Origin: an uncultured Spartobacteria bacterium
GTDB lineage: Bacteria > Verrucomicrobiota > Verrucomicrobiia > Chthoniobacterales > JAATET01
Assembly: GCA_937901895.1 (NCBI GenBank)
Contig: CALGTD010000056.1
Span: forward strand, 1-52,039
Reading direction: 5' to 3'
DNA: 52,039 nt
In this document: piece by piece, positions 22,861 to 33,321 of the stretch
Layout of the letters: each line of letters begins with the position of its first letter
Position numbering within the stretch: position 1 is the stretch's first letter
Made by a program: the position numbers and the translations under genes
The notes under the pieces: model-generated
Told to the model about the DNA's origin: nothing
The model's input: only the letters and a program-made list of their open reading frames with translations
Databases searched by the model: none

Positions 22861-23598
22861 TCAGGTCCAGCCGGTGTGCCGGCGCAGGGGACCGTCGGCC
22901 AGCGCAAACGCGAGGTCAAGCTGGCCAAGTGCCCCGTCGGCAGGCCGGCGAAGAAAGCCGGGGATGTCGTAGAGTTCGTATCCGCGCGCGGCGAGATGAG
23001 CGATGATCTCGCGGGCGAGCGGGCGTTTTTTTGAGGCCGTGAAGAGCGAGCACTCGATGATGAAGATCGACGTGACGCCGAAGAGCGATTCCGCACCGCG
23101 GAGGACCTCCATTTCATAGCCCTGGACATCGATCTTCACCAGGTCGGGCTGGAATCCCGGACGCTCCGAGACAATCTGGTCGAGCGTAACGATCGGTGTC
23201 ATTCGCTGACTGCCTGCGGCCAGCCGGGCGGGGTCGGGCTTTGGCAGAAAGGTCGAGCCGGCGAAATCCTCCCAGATCGTGAGACAGGCCTCGCCCGGTT
23301 GGGACCCGACGCCCGCGGGGATCCAATGCGTGTTCGCAAGATCCCGCTCCACACGCAAAAGGTCGTCGGCCATCTCCTGTTGCGGTTCGACGAGGAGGAT
23401 CGTGGCATTTGGGAAGACGGATGCGGCCGATCGGGTCCATGCGCCGCGATGGGCGCCGACATCGACGATGCCGCGAGGGTCGAATCCCCGTGCCTGAACG
23501 TCCTCGAGGAAGAATTCCATCTCCGCGATGGGACGCTGGCGTGAGCCCGGTTCGGGTTCGGAGGATTTCTGAACGCGTGTGCTGGAGAAGAGCGACAT
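22861..23598 (-). CDS. FkbM-family SAM-dependent methyltransferase
   Basis: 245 residues. The motif I region IVDVGAHRGAWT (about 43-54) binds S-adenosylmethionine, followed by ILLVEPQQEMA and VKIDVQGYEMEVLRGAE, the FkbM hallmarks. FkbM enzymes O-methylate sugars and polyketides; those next to heptose genes are often thought to modify surface polysaccharide. The start at 23598 overlaps the HldD stop by one base (TGATG), so the two are translationally coupled and a role in LPS or a related glycan is likely. Confidence 0.85.
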   Translation of the reverse strand: MSLFSSTRVQKSSEPEPGSRQRPIAEMEFFLEDVQARGFDPRGIVDVGAHRGAWTRSAASVFPNATILLVEPQQEMADDLLRVERDLANTHWIPAGVGSQPGEACLTIWEDFAGSTFLPKPDPARLAAGSQRMTPIVTLDQIVSERPGFQPDLVKIDVQGYEMEVLRGAESLFGVTSIFIIECSLFTASKKRPLAREIIAHLAARGYELYDIPGFLRRPADGALGQLDLAFALADGPLRRHTGWT

Positions 23599-24596
23599 CA
23601 GGACTCGTCGCCGAGATGGGCGTGCGGCTGGAGGTAGTTCACGACGTAGTCACGCACGGCGTCTTCCAGGGAAGTGGTGGGCGCATGGTAACCGGTGTCC
23701 CGCAGCTTCGAAATATCGGCGCAGGTGTAGTATTGATACTGCCCGCGGATGCTCTCCGGCATCTCGACGAACTCGATGCTTGGCTCGCGACCGAGCGCCG
23801 CGAAGATCGCGCGGCCGAGATCGACCCACGTGCGGGCGACTCCTGAGCCGACGTTGTAGAGGCCGCCGGCCTTCTTCGATTTTGCTAGGTGGAGCGTCAT
23901 GTCCACCGCGTCCTTCACGTAGACGAAGTCGCGCATTTGCTCGCCGTCGGCATATTCCGGCCTGTAGCTCTTGAACAAACGGATCGTGCCGGTTTCGACG
24001 ATCTGCTCGTAGGCCTTGCAAACGAGGCTTCGCATGTCGCCCTTGTGCCATTCGTTGGGGCCAAAAACGTTGAAATACTTGATGCCGACAATGTCATCGA
24101 GGTAGCCGCGGCGCTGTGCGTGCAGATCGAAGAGGTGCTTCGAATAGCCGTAAAGATTCAGCGGGCGGAACTTCGCGAGGTCCTCGTCACGGTCGTCCAT
24201 GCCGCGGGATCCGTCTCCGTAGGTGGCCGCGGAGGAGGCGTAGACAAAGCGCGCGCCATGATCGAGCGCCCATTCGGCGAGCGTTTGCGTGAAGCGATAG
24301 TTGTTGCGAATGAGGTAGTCGCCGTCGGTCTCGGTGGTGGATGAGCACGCGCCGAGGTGGAAGACCGTGTCGACATCGCCGAGGGAATCGAACTCGACGG
24401 TGGTGAGGAGTTCCTCCGCCTGGAGGTAGTCGTCAAACTTCAGCGGCGAAAGGTTCCGCCATTTTCCGTCGGACCCGAGGACGTCCACCGCGAGGATGTT
24501 TTCGACGCCGCGCTGGTTGAGCGCGTGGATGAGGGCGCTGCCGATGAATCCGGCCGCGCCGGTGACGAGGATGCGTTTCTTGCGCTTGCGGGACAT
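23598..24596 (-). CDS. hldD: ADP-L-glycero-D-manno-heptose 6-epimerase (HldD/RfaD)
   Basis: 332 residues, extended SDR. Rossmann motif TGAAGFIGSAL, NNYRFTQTL, active-site YGYSKHLFD, and family-specific KYFNVFGPNEWHKGDMRS and SYRPEYADGEQMRDFVYVKD. It converts ADP-D-glycero-heptose to the L-glycero form, the final step of activated heptose for the LPS inner core. It is slightly longer than the E. coli enzyme (310). It lies 1 base after the TPR gene stop. Its presence indicates that the cell makes heptose-containing LPS; no other LPS core gene is in the window. Confidence 0.92.
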   Translation of the reverse strand: MSRKRKKRILVTGAAGFIGSALIHALNQRGVENILAVDVLGSDGKWRNLSPLKFDDYLQAEELLTTVEFDSLGDVDTVFHLGACSSTTETDGDYLIRNNYRFTQTLAEWALDHGARFVYASSAATYGDGSRGMDDRDEDLAKFRPLNLYGYSKHLFDLHAQRRGYLDDIVGIKYFNVFGPNEWHKGDMRSLVCKAYEQIVETGTIRLFKSYRPEYADGEQMRDFVYVKDAVDMTLHLAKSKKAGGLYNVGSGVARTWVDLGRAIFAALGREPSIEFVEMPESIRGQYQYYTCADISKLRDTGYHAPTTSLEDAVRDYVVNYLQPHAHLGDES

Positions 24597-24597
24597 G

Positions 24598-25263
24598 TTA
24601 TTTCAGCAGACCGGCGTCCGTGAGTGCCTCGTCGTATCGCGGGGCCTCGTCGGGGTGGATGGCCCGCGCGGTTTTGAGAAGTTTCTTCGCGGCGCGGGGG
24701 TCGTTGGCAATGAGTTTGTCGGCCGCCTGCGCATAATACCAGGCCACGCCGTCGGAGGGAAAACGCAGGGTGCGGAGCACCTCGGACGCAAGGTCGTCGC
24801 GGCCGGCCATGTGGCAGGCAAGATAGAGTTTGAACTTCAGCACGGGCCGGGACGGATACTTCGTGAAGAGGAGCCGGAACTCGGCGAGCGCGTCGGAGTA
24901 TTTGCCCTGGAGGAAGAGCGCCTCGGCGCGATTGAACTGCGCATCGAAATGGTCGGGGTTGATGGCGAGGGCCTCCTCGAGAAGGGGCTCCGCCTCGCTG
25001 TAGCGCTCGAGCTTGATCAGGGCGGCGGCCTTCGTGTTCAGCGCGTCGGGATTTTTTGGCGCGAGCTCGACCGCCTCGGAGGCGGCGGCGAGGGCGGCTT
25101 CGTTGCGTCCCCGGGAAAGTTCGGTGCCCGCGCGCTCGACGAGGATCGCGACCTTGCCCGAGTCACGCACGCGCTCATAGGCGGCGTTGCGGTCGACCGG
25201 CGCGGGGTCCGCGGCCTGGAGACTGGAAGCGGCGACAAGGAGGGCCAGAAGCAAAGCTCGCAT
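24598..25263 (-). CDS. Exported TPR-repeat protein
   Basis: 221 residues from ATG at 25263. Signal peptide MRALLLALLVAASSLQA. About three clear tetratricopeptide units are visible (residues 45-145: ALAAASEAVELAPKNPDALN, AEPLLEEALAINPDHFDAQF, ALAEFRLLFTKYPSRP) followed by weaker helical repeats. TPR proteins in the periplasm act as scaffolds. It starts the hldD operon and is divergent from the GH57 gene. The ATG at 25392 would add 43 residues that run into the divergent gene and hide the signal. Confidence 0.75.
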   Translation of the reverse strand: MRALLLALLVAASSLQAADPAPVDRNAAYERVRDSGKVAILVERAGTELSRGRNEAALAAASEAVELAPKNPDALNTKAAALIKLERYSEAEPLLEEALAINPDHFDAQFNRAEALFLQGKYSDALAEFRLLFTKYPSRPVLKFKLYLACHMAGRDDLASEVLRTLRFPSDGVAWYYAQAADKLIANDPRAAKKLLKTARAIHPDEAPRYDEALTDAGLLK

Positions 25264-25295
25264 GGGAGGAAGCAAGCTATCGCCAGCCGGCGCAG

Positions 25296-25318
25296 GCCAG
25301 CAACTCAATCTTGCTGGC
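25296..25318. promoter_or_regulatory. Inverted repeat between the divergent TPR/hldD and GH57 genes
   Basis: Perfect 8-bp arms GCCAGCAA and TTGCTGGC with a 7-base spacer. It lies 33 bases upstream of the TPR start and 49 bases before the GH57 start, in the 103-base divergent promoter region. It may be an operator or a stem-loop. Confidence 0.4.
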
Positions 25319-25366
25319 GCGGCCCGCGGCCATTGCCTACGGTCGGGCACGTTTTTGTCCTCGCTC

Positions 25367-26928
<1,562 letters not shown>

Positions 26929-26947
<19 letters not shown>

Positions 26948-28155
26948 CCCGCCGCCTCGGTGTCGCGGCTCTTGCCATGGCGGCACTGCATGCCGCCGAG
27001 GACCCGGCACCTCCCGAACGTGGATCGCCGCCACCGGTCGCGATCACGTTTACCCCGCCGGATCTCGAGGGGCGGATCGTGCTCGGCATCTTCGACGCGT
27101 CGAACCGTCTGGTCCGCACCCTTCGCCTGCAACCGGGCACGTCGGATCTCAAGATCGAGACGAACGGCTATGTCGCCCAGTGGGACGGACGGGATGAATC
27201 CGGTGCCGATTGTCCGGCGGGAAGATACCGGGCACGCGGCGTCGTGATCGGTGATGCGGTGGAGATCCTTGGAGAGGCCTATCACTTCAACGACTGGGTG
27301 GCCGAGGACGGGCTGCCCGTAACGGATGTGAAGCTCGGACCGGGAATCGCTGTGAAGGTGACGGTGGCTGGGGAGGAAAAGCCGCGAATGGGAACCCTGG
27401 ATCTGGACGGAAACCTGCGGTGGGAGTCGAATCCTCCGTCGGCGGAGGAGACTCCGGCTTCGGATCCGCAGGTGGGTCCGGACATGCCGGCGGAGTCTAT
27501 TTTTTGGGCGAAGGGCCGTGCCGGGACGCTCTGGGCGATCCTCAGGGACGGCGCGCAGAACGTCGTGACGGAGGTTCTGCCCGACGGCGAGGTGTTGCGG
27601 GAATTTCGGGTTCCTGTGGGCGAACCCCAGCCGGAGGAACTCCGTGTGGCACCGGACGAGGATGCGATCCTTCTTCGCGAGACGGGGCCCGGCGGGTTGG
27701 TGCGTGTGCGTCTCCTGCGCAGCACCGGTCGCACGGAGGAGCTGGAGGAAGGTCGTGCGGTTTCGGATTGGGAGGTCGCCTTCGAACGATCGATCCAGCC
27801 GTGTGCCGGCTTTGGATTCGAGGACGGGCGGCTCGTCGCCGAGGCGCGCGAGACTCCGCCGGATTTCGTTGACGTGCCACTGGTTCCCAACGCGCTCGAA
27901 ACCGGTCGCAAGCCGCTGCGGGTATCGGCTGTGCAATCGGGATCCGGCAGCGCCCTGGTCGCGCCGGGAGGGCTGGAGCTCCTGCCGGTGACGACGCAGG
28001 GAAACTGGAATCGCTTTGCGCTTGTGAAGGACAGCTCCGCGTTGCGGCTCTTTCAGGGAAATGGAATCGGCGTGGAGGAATTCATCGTGAGAAACCCGGA
28101 ACAGATGGCACGATTCGACGCCGGGTCGTTCCTGCTCAGCCGGACCGGGGAATGA
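26929..28155 (+). CDS. Exported protein with a FlgD-Ig-like N-terminal domain, otherwise unknown
   Basis: 408 residues from ATG at 26929, overlapping the GH57 stop by 19 bases. A signal peptide (about 1-23, ending LHAA) and a Pro-rich stretch precede a region (about 35-100) of FlgD-Ig type: IVLGIFDASNRLVRTLRL to YVAQWDGRDESGADCPAGRYRARGV. The remaining 300 residues are beta-rich with a repeating PDGEVLREF and LDLDGNLRWE flavour, like a propeller, but no family can be named. It probably sits outside the cytoplasm. Its coupling to the branching enzyme is odd, because the enzyme is cytoplasmic. Confidence 0.7.
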
Positions 28156-28727
28156 TCGCTCGCGACACCGGCGAAATGTGCTATCGAACGATGCTCACGA
28201 TGAGAGGTCTCCTCGCCAGTCTGATTCTCGGGATTGCGTTCCTCTCCGCGGGACGGATGGAAGCTGCGGAGGAAATCCGCGTGCCATTCAACTTCCGCTG
28301 GGGCGACTCGCCCGCGCTCGTGGAGGACACGATCAAGCGCGCGAAGGCGCAGGTCGTGGAACGAAAGACCGTGGGTGGAAAAAAGCAGCTCGTGGTCGAG
28401 GGCCACCCGGACAAGCGATTGATGCGGTCGGTCTTCAGTTTTGACAACGACGCGCTGGTGGAGGTCGAACTTCAGTATTCCGATTCCTCGTGGGACACTG
28501 CGAAGATCCAGGCGGTCTTCGAGCAGACGCGCCGGAATCTGGACCGCAAATACGGCACGAGCCGGAATATCGCGCGCCAGACGTCGCGGGTGGAGGGAGG
28601 CGTCACGCAGACCATCCTTGGCTACCAGTGGACGCAGTCCTACACGTCGCTGCGGCTCGTGCTGTTCATTGCGGAAAAGGATGCCGAGACGGTCCGCGTG
28701 CTCAGTTACCACTACCGCGGCTACTGA
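28152..28727 (+). CDS. Small exported protein of unknown function
   Basis: 191 residues. The start at 28152 overlaps the upstream stop as ATGA, but a start at 28200 (MRGLLASLILGIAFLSAG) would give a more typical signal peptide; I keep the coupled start with reservation. After cleavage near AAEE, the mature protein has a pattern of RVPFNFRWGDSPALVEDTIKRAKAQVVER, then DNDALVEVELQYSDSSW and LRLVLFIAEKDAETVRVLSYHY. That gives alternating helix and strand units. It has no named domain. Its stop overlaps the convergent AraC stop by 26 bases. Confidence 0.65.
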   Translation: MIARDTGEMCYRTMLTMRGLLASLILGIAFLSAGRMEAAEEIRVPFNFRWGDSPALVEDTIKRAKAQVVERKTVGGKKQLVVEGHPDKRLMRSVFSFDNDALVEVELQYSDSSWDTAKIQAVFEQTRRNLDRKYGTSRNIARQTSRVEGGVTQTILGYQWTQSYTSLRLVLFIAEKDAETVRVLSYHYRGY

Positions 28728-29640
28728 CCGGCCCCTCTTCGGCTGGAATTTCGTTGGCGGTCCGAAATTGCTGCGGAGACAGGCCGACAATGCGTTTGAA
28801 CGCGCGGGAGAAGGCGTAGGGCGACTCGTATCCCACCTCGCTTGCGATCACGGACACTTTCGCTGCCGGATTACGGAGAAGCCGGCTGGCGCTGCGCATC
28901 CGTAGTTGGGCGACCCTCTCCATTGCCCCCACCCCGTAAAGCCGCTTCACGAGGAACTGCAGATGCGACCTCGAGAGTCCTGCGTCGGCTGCGAGTTTTT
29001 CGACGGTCCACGCTGCGGCCGGCTGTTCCTCGACCTGCGTCCAGAGTTTGGAGAGTCGTTCGTGAGGCCCGATGAAGACGCTCCGCGGCGAGCCGCCGGC
29101 CAGCTCGCGACGGATCAGCAGGCTCAGGATTTTCGTGAACTCGTGGAGCAGATCGAGATTGTCGGGATGCTCGATCCGATCCAGCTCCAGAAGAAATTCC
29201 CCGCCGATCGTTCCGATACGTTCCCTGAACGAAGCCTCGAGCACGGTGGGTTCCCGCGGGAGGAGGGCGTTCCAATGCGGTGCCGGGAACAAGTGAAACC
29301 AGAGGATCTCCCATCGATCCACGGCTCCATAGTCGTGGCGGATTCCTGCGGGCAGAATCATGACGCTCCCCGGGAGCCCTCGGAACGTCCGCCCCGCGCT
29401 GCGAAGCCAGCCTTCGCCGTCCTCCGTGTAAAGGACAAGATGTGTATTTGGCCGGACACGGGTGATGCGGTAGGGGGCCGTCGTCACGCTTTTGCCGCAC
29501 CCCCGGAAACTCTCCTCGAAAAGAGCCCGCATTCCGTTCGATGTGGCGGCGAATATTTGCTCGCGACAGCTTTGCGGAAGCACCGCTGAAAATGCCTCCC
29601 CCACTTCGTGCTTCGTGAATGCGTCAATGAGGTCGCACAT
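28702..29640 (-). CDS. AraC-family transcriptional regulator
   Basis: 312 residues. Residues about 50-170 form an AraC-type cupin sensor (RGLPGSVMILPAGIRHDYG, WEILWFHLFP). The last 100 residues hold the two helix-turn-helix motifs: LAADAGLSRSHLQFLVKRLYG, then IASEVGYESPYAFSRAFKRIVGLSPQQFR, the signature helix pair. Many such regulators respond to sugars. It is divergent from the PEP-CTERM and GH127 genes, so control of GH127 or of itself is plausible. A later start at Met37 is possible. Confidence 0.88.
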   Translation of the reverse strand: MCDLIDAFTKHEVGEAFSAVLPQSCREQIFAATSNGMRALFEESFRGCGKSVTTAPYRITRVRPNTHLVLYTEDGEGWLRSAGRTFRGLPGSVMILPAGIRHDYGAVDRWEILWFHLFPAPHWNALLPREPTVLEASFRERIGTIGGEFLLELDRIEHPDNLDLLHEFTKILSLLIRRELAGGSPRSVFIGPHERLSKLWTQVEEQPAAAWTVEKLAADAGLSRSHLQFLVKRLYGVGAMERVAQLRMRSASRLLRNPAAKVSVIASEVGYESPYAFSRAFKRIVGLSPQQFRTANEIPAEEGPVSSRGSGN

Positions 29641-29749
29641 CGGAGAGGGGTGGTTCGCCGGCGGACCTTCCGCAAATGCCGCCAGAGCGTCAATGGGAAA
29701 TTCCCGGCGGCGGAATCGGATTTTCAGATATGCGGATCGGACGGTCAGG

Positions 29750-29762
29750 CATTTACCAAATG
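29750..29762. promoter_or_regulatory. Palindrome in the AraC/PEP-CTERM divergent region
   Basis: CATTT-ACC-AAATG, a 13-base palindrome 110 bases upstream of the AraC start and 89 bases upstream of the PEP-CTERM start. TGGTCA (29790-29795) and TGACCA (29816-29821) form a second, wider inverted pair nearby. These are candidate regulator sites. Confidence 0.35.
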
Positions 29763-29850
29763 AGGAGCGAAACAGTAATGCTCAAGCAATGGTCAGTCGG
29801 CTTCCGTTGCGTCGGTGACCAATCCCCAAATTCCCAACCTCCTCCTATCC

Positions 29851-30675
29851 ATGAAACAACAGACCTTCCTTGCGCTCGCGTTCAGCGCCGCCGTCCTCTC
29901 TTCCAGCCTTGCCCAAAGTCTCGTCCATCGATGGGACATGGATACCGTGAACGATTCCGTGGGCACGTCGCACGGCAGCCTCGTAAACGGGGCGACATTG
30001 GCCGGGGGATCGCTGATTCTCAATCCGCTGGCCAATACCGGCAGCGGAGTGAATGCGCCTGCACTTTCCCTGCCCACCTCGGCGGTCGCGGGGCTCTCCG
30101 GCAGCTTCAGCATCGAGACGTGGTTCACGTTCGATGAATTGGGGCTGGTCTATACGACGCTGTATTCCTTCAGCGACGGCTCCACAAACAGCTACATCAT
30201 CGGAACCCCCAACCGCGGGGATTCCGGCGGAATCGCGAGCGTGGCTTTCAAGAATGGTGGCGAACCCGAGGCGCGCGTCAACGTTCCGAATCTCACGGAC
30301 GACCAGAGCTACCAGTTTGTCGCGACGTTCGATTCGACTCTGAACATCGGCACCGTCTACGTGAACGGGGCGCTTGTGAACCTGGTGTCGCTCGACACGC
30401 TGAAGATGCAGCCGTTCAACCTGTCGACATTCACGCAACTGGGCATCGGAGGGTTGGCGCCCTACGGCGACCGCGGACTCGAGGGCACAGTGCAGGATTT
30501 CCGGATCTATCAGGGGGCATTGAGCGACGAGCAGGTCTCCACCCTTTACGGCCTCGGAGCGGACGCGACGAATTCCGAAATTTTCAGCGCGGTGCCTGAG
30601 CCGGGTTCGCTTGCACTCTTGCTGGCGGCGGGCGCGGGCGCCTTTTTCGTCGCAAGGCGGCGGCAGAGGTCCTGA
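29851..30675 (+). CDS. LamG-like PEP-CTERM protein
   Basis: 274 residues from ATG at 29851 (MKQQTFLALA), signal peptide to about residue 22 (SLAQS). Residues about 25-235 are a LamG/concanavalin-like jelly roll: LVHRWDMDTVNDSVGTSHG, FSIETWFTFDE, YQFVATFDSTLNIGTVYVNGALV, LGIGGLAPYGDRGLEGTVQDFRIYQGALSDEQV. The C-terminus is VPEPGS, a hydrophobic helix and ARRRQRS, an exosortase signal. LamG domains bind carbohydrate or matrix. It precedes the GH127 gene by 89 bases, so it could hold polysaccharide near the enzyme. It is not a paralogue of the first two PEP-CTERM genes. Confidence 0.82.
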   Translation: MKQQTFLALAFSAAVLSSSLAQSLVHRWDMDTVNDSVGTSHGSLVNGATLAGGSLILNPLANTGSGVNAPALSLPTSAVAGLSGSFSIETWFTFDELGLVYTTLYSFSDGSTNSYIIGTPNRGDSGGIASVAFKNGGEPEARVNVPNLTDDQSYQFVATFDSTLNIGTVYVNGALVNLVSLDTLKMQPFNLSTFTQLGIGGLAPYGDRGLEGTVQDFRIYQGALSDEQVSTLYGLGADATNSEIFSAVPEPGSLALLLAAGAGAFFVARRRQRS

Positions 30676-30764
30676 GAGCCTCTTCGGCAAAGAGGACTCC
30701 TGGCGATATCCGCCACGGTTGCGTATTTGCCCCCGGGGAGCGACGCTGCTGCGCCGCTCCGACC

Positions 30765-33269
30765 ATGATGTTTTTGTCGCCGCCATTCGCTGGAAGAGTT
30801 CACGTTCGCGTCGCGTGTTTCGTGACGGGGTGGGTGTTTTTTGGAAAGGCGGCGACGGCCGCTGCGTTCCTTCAGGCGGTCCCATTCGACAAGGTGACGC
30901 TTGACGATGCATTCTGGCTTCCAAGGCTGGAGACGCAGCGGGAGGTGCTGATTCCCATCGCGCTGGAAAGGACCCAGCCTGCGGTGGACTATTTGCAGGC
31001 GGCTGCCGACGTGCTCGATGGCAAAACGCTCGAAAATCCCCCCGCGCCGCACCGCTTCAACATCTCCGACCTCTTCAAGGTCATGGAGGGTGCCGCTTAT
31101 CTGCTGAAGCTCGAGCGGGATCCCGAACTCGAGGCGCGGATGGATCGCATCGTGGAAATCATCGGCGAGTCTCAGACGCCCGACGGCTACATCTATCCGG
31201 CGCACATCATCGGAAACATCGAGACCGAAGGCGACGGCATGGGCGACCGGCCCTACGGCTATGTGGCCCACAGTCACGAACTCTACAACGTCGGCCACCT
31301 CTACGAAGCGGCTGTCGCTTATCATCAAGCCACCGGGAAGCGGCAGTTGCTCGACATTGCGGAGAAGAGCGCCCGGCATGTGAACCGCGTGTTTTTCAAA
31401 GGCGATCCAAAATACAACGACGGCAGGCCGGTCAATCAGGCGCCCGGACATCAGGAGATCGAGCTGGCCCTCGTGAAGCTGCACGAGCACACCGGCAATC
31501 CGCTCTACCTCGAGATGGCGCGCAGGTTCCTGGAGATTCGCGGAGTGACCTATCGGCCGGATGCGAGGGGCACCGATTCCGCCGAATACGCCCAGCAACA
31601 CGCGCCCGTGCTCGAACAGACGGAGCCGGTCGGACACGCGGTTCGCGCCACGTATCAATATGCCGGCATGGCGGATGTGGGCCGGCTGGAGTCCGATCCC
31701 GCATACGGGCGCGCTCTCGAGAAGATCTGGCAGAACATCGTCGACACGCGCATTCACATCACCGGCGGCCTCGGCGCGGTGCATGGAACCGAGGGATTCG
31801 GTCCGCCGTTCGAGCTTCCGAATGAGGACGCCTACGATGAAACGTGCGCCGGGGTGGGAAACGTCCTGTTCAGCAACCGGATGTTTCTCGCGCTGCGCGA
31901 TGGCCGTTACCTCGATGTCGCCGAGATCGCGCTCTACAACAACGTGCTCGCCGGCGTGAACTTCGAGGGGAATCGCTTCTTCTACGTGAATCCCCTCGCC
32001 ACACGGGGAACGAAATCGTTCAACCACGGGGCCTCCGGTCGCGCGGAGTGGTTCTACACGGCGTGCTGTCCGACGAATCTCGCGCGGCTCATTCCGCAGG
32101 TGGCCGGCATGACCTATGCCGCCGACGCGAGCGACCTCTACGTCGCCTACTACATCGGAAGCCGGACGACGGTGAAAATTGCCGGCACACCGGTCGAGAT
32201 TTCGCAGAAGACGCAGTATCCCTTCGACGGGAAAGTCGATCTGGTGATTTCGCCGGAGCGCCCCGCGGAGTTTGCCGTCCGGCTGAGAATTCCGACATGG
32301 ACCGGCGACCGCTTCATGCCGGGCGGACTGTATCCATTCGTCAATGACGGCGCCGATCCTGCGTTCGAGGTGGTGGTGAATGGCGAGCCCGTGGCTGCGA
32401 AGGTCGAGAAGGGGTTTGCCGTTCTTCGCAGGACGTGGAAGCCCGGGGATCACGTTTCGTTGAATCTTCCCATGCCGGTTCGATTCGTCGGTTGCGACGA
32501 GCGGGTGAAGGCAAATATCGGTCGCGTGGCGGTCACTCGTGGACCGCTCGTGTATTGCGCGGAGCACCCCGACAATTCCGGCAATGTGCTGAACGCCTAT
32601 CTCCCGACCATTCCCGCGTCCGGGAAAATCCAGACGTCCGCCTTGTCCATCGCGGGCCGGGATGTTGTCGCGATCCGGTTTCCCGCGGCTCAGCTTGTGA
32701 CGCCGACCGAAGGGAAGCCGTCGGAGCTGACCATGATCCCGTATTATGCGTGGAGCAACCGCGGATCGGGCTCGATGCAGGTCTGGCTGCCCCGCGAGGC
32801 GAAGACGGTGGATTTCACTCGCGATCTTGCGGACAGCCCCCTCAAACGCGTTTCCGCTTCACACACGCACGGCACGGATTCCATCGAGGCGATGATCGCG
32901 GATCTCGAGGCAGCGAAGGCTTCGGACGATGCGTCCGTTCCGCGTTGGACGAGCTGGGATCACCGGGACGAAGCGCAGTGGGTGGAAGCGGAACTGAAAG
33001 AACCCGGCCGCCTGCGGAGCGTCGGGGTTTACTGGTATGACGACTCCCAGGGCGTGCGACTTCCGCGCGAATGGAACGTCGAAGTCCGGCAGTCCGGCAA
33101 ATGGGAGCCGCTGAAACTCTACACGACAGACGCCTACCAGATGCAGAAGGACCAGATCAACATCGTGCACCCGGCATCGCCGATTACCATCGATGCGGTG
33201 CGCGTGCACATGAGGCCTCAGCCCGGCTATTGCGTCGGCATCCTCGAGCTCGACGTGCAGATGGAGTGA
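30765..33269 (+). CDS. GH127 (DUF1680) beta-L-arabinofuranosidase-like enzyme
   Basis: 834 residues. N-terminal hydrophobic stretch (residues about 14-34), then an (alpha/alpha)6-barrel enzyme: LDDAFWLPRLETQREV at the start, YGYVAHSHELYNVGHL and DSAEYAQQHAPV. The zinc-thiolate active site seen in GH127 (E and three Cys) is present as E359 and C361 in YDETCAGVG and C434-C435 in YTACCPTN; C434 would be the nucleophile. Beta-sandwich domains follow, and an extra C-terminal discoidin-like domain (about 700-834; VGVYWYDDSQG, VRVHMRPQPGYCVGILEL) is longer than the minimal family. It releases L-arabinofuranose from plant glycoproteins or other glycans. It may be exported. The AraC gene upstream is a likely regulator. 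Confidence 0.88.
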   Translation: MMFLSPPFAGRVHVRVACFVTGWVFFGKAATAAAFLQAVPFDKVTLDDAFWLPRLETQREVLIPIALERTQPAVDYLQAAADVLDGKTLENPPAPHRFNISDLFKVMEGAAYLLKLERDPELEARMDRIVEIIGESQTPDGYIYPAHIIGNIETEGDGMGDRPYGYVAHSHELYNVGHLYEAAVAYHQATGKRQLLDIAEKSARHVNRVFFKGDPKYNDGRPVNQAPGHQEIELALVKLHEHTGNPLYLEMARRFLEIRGVTYRPDARGTDSAEYAQQHAPVLEQTEPVGHAVRATYQYAGMADVGRLESDPAYGRALEKIWQNIVDTRIHITGGLGAVHGTEGFGPPFELPNEDAYDETCAGVGNVLFSNRMFLALRDGRYLDVAEIALYNNVLAGVNFEGNRFFYVNPLATRGTKSFNHGASGRAEWFYTACCPTNLARLIPQVAGMTYAADASDLYVAYYIGSRTTVKIAGTPVEISQKTQYPFDGKVDLVISPERPAEFAVRLRIPTWTGDRFMPGGLYPFVNDGADPAFEVVVNGEPVAAKVEKGFAVLRRTWKPGDHVSLNLPMPVRFVGCDERVKANIGRVAVTRGPLVYCAEHPDNSGNVLNAYLPTIPASGKIQTSALSIAGRDVVAIRFPAAQLVTPTEGKPSELTMIPYYAWSNRGSGSMQVWLPREAKTVDFTRDLADSPLKRVSASHTHGTDSIEAMIADLEAAKASDDASVPRWTSWDHRDEAQWVEAELKEPGRLRSVGVYWYDDSQGVRLPREWNVEVRQSGKWEPLKLYTTDAYQMQKDQINIVHPASPITIDAVRVHMRPQPGYCVGILELDVQME

Positions 33270-33321
33270 GGCCGGCGGATCTTCCAGCGTCCTGCCAGGA
33301 GCCAGCTATCGATCTGCAATC

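Noticed and set aside
30546..32567. Long antisense open frame (673 codons) across the GH127 gene
   Set aside because: No recognisable motif; the sense strand has the complete zinc-thiolate active site.
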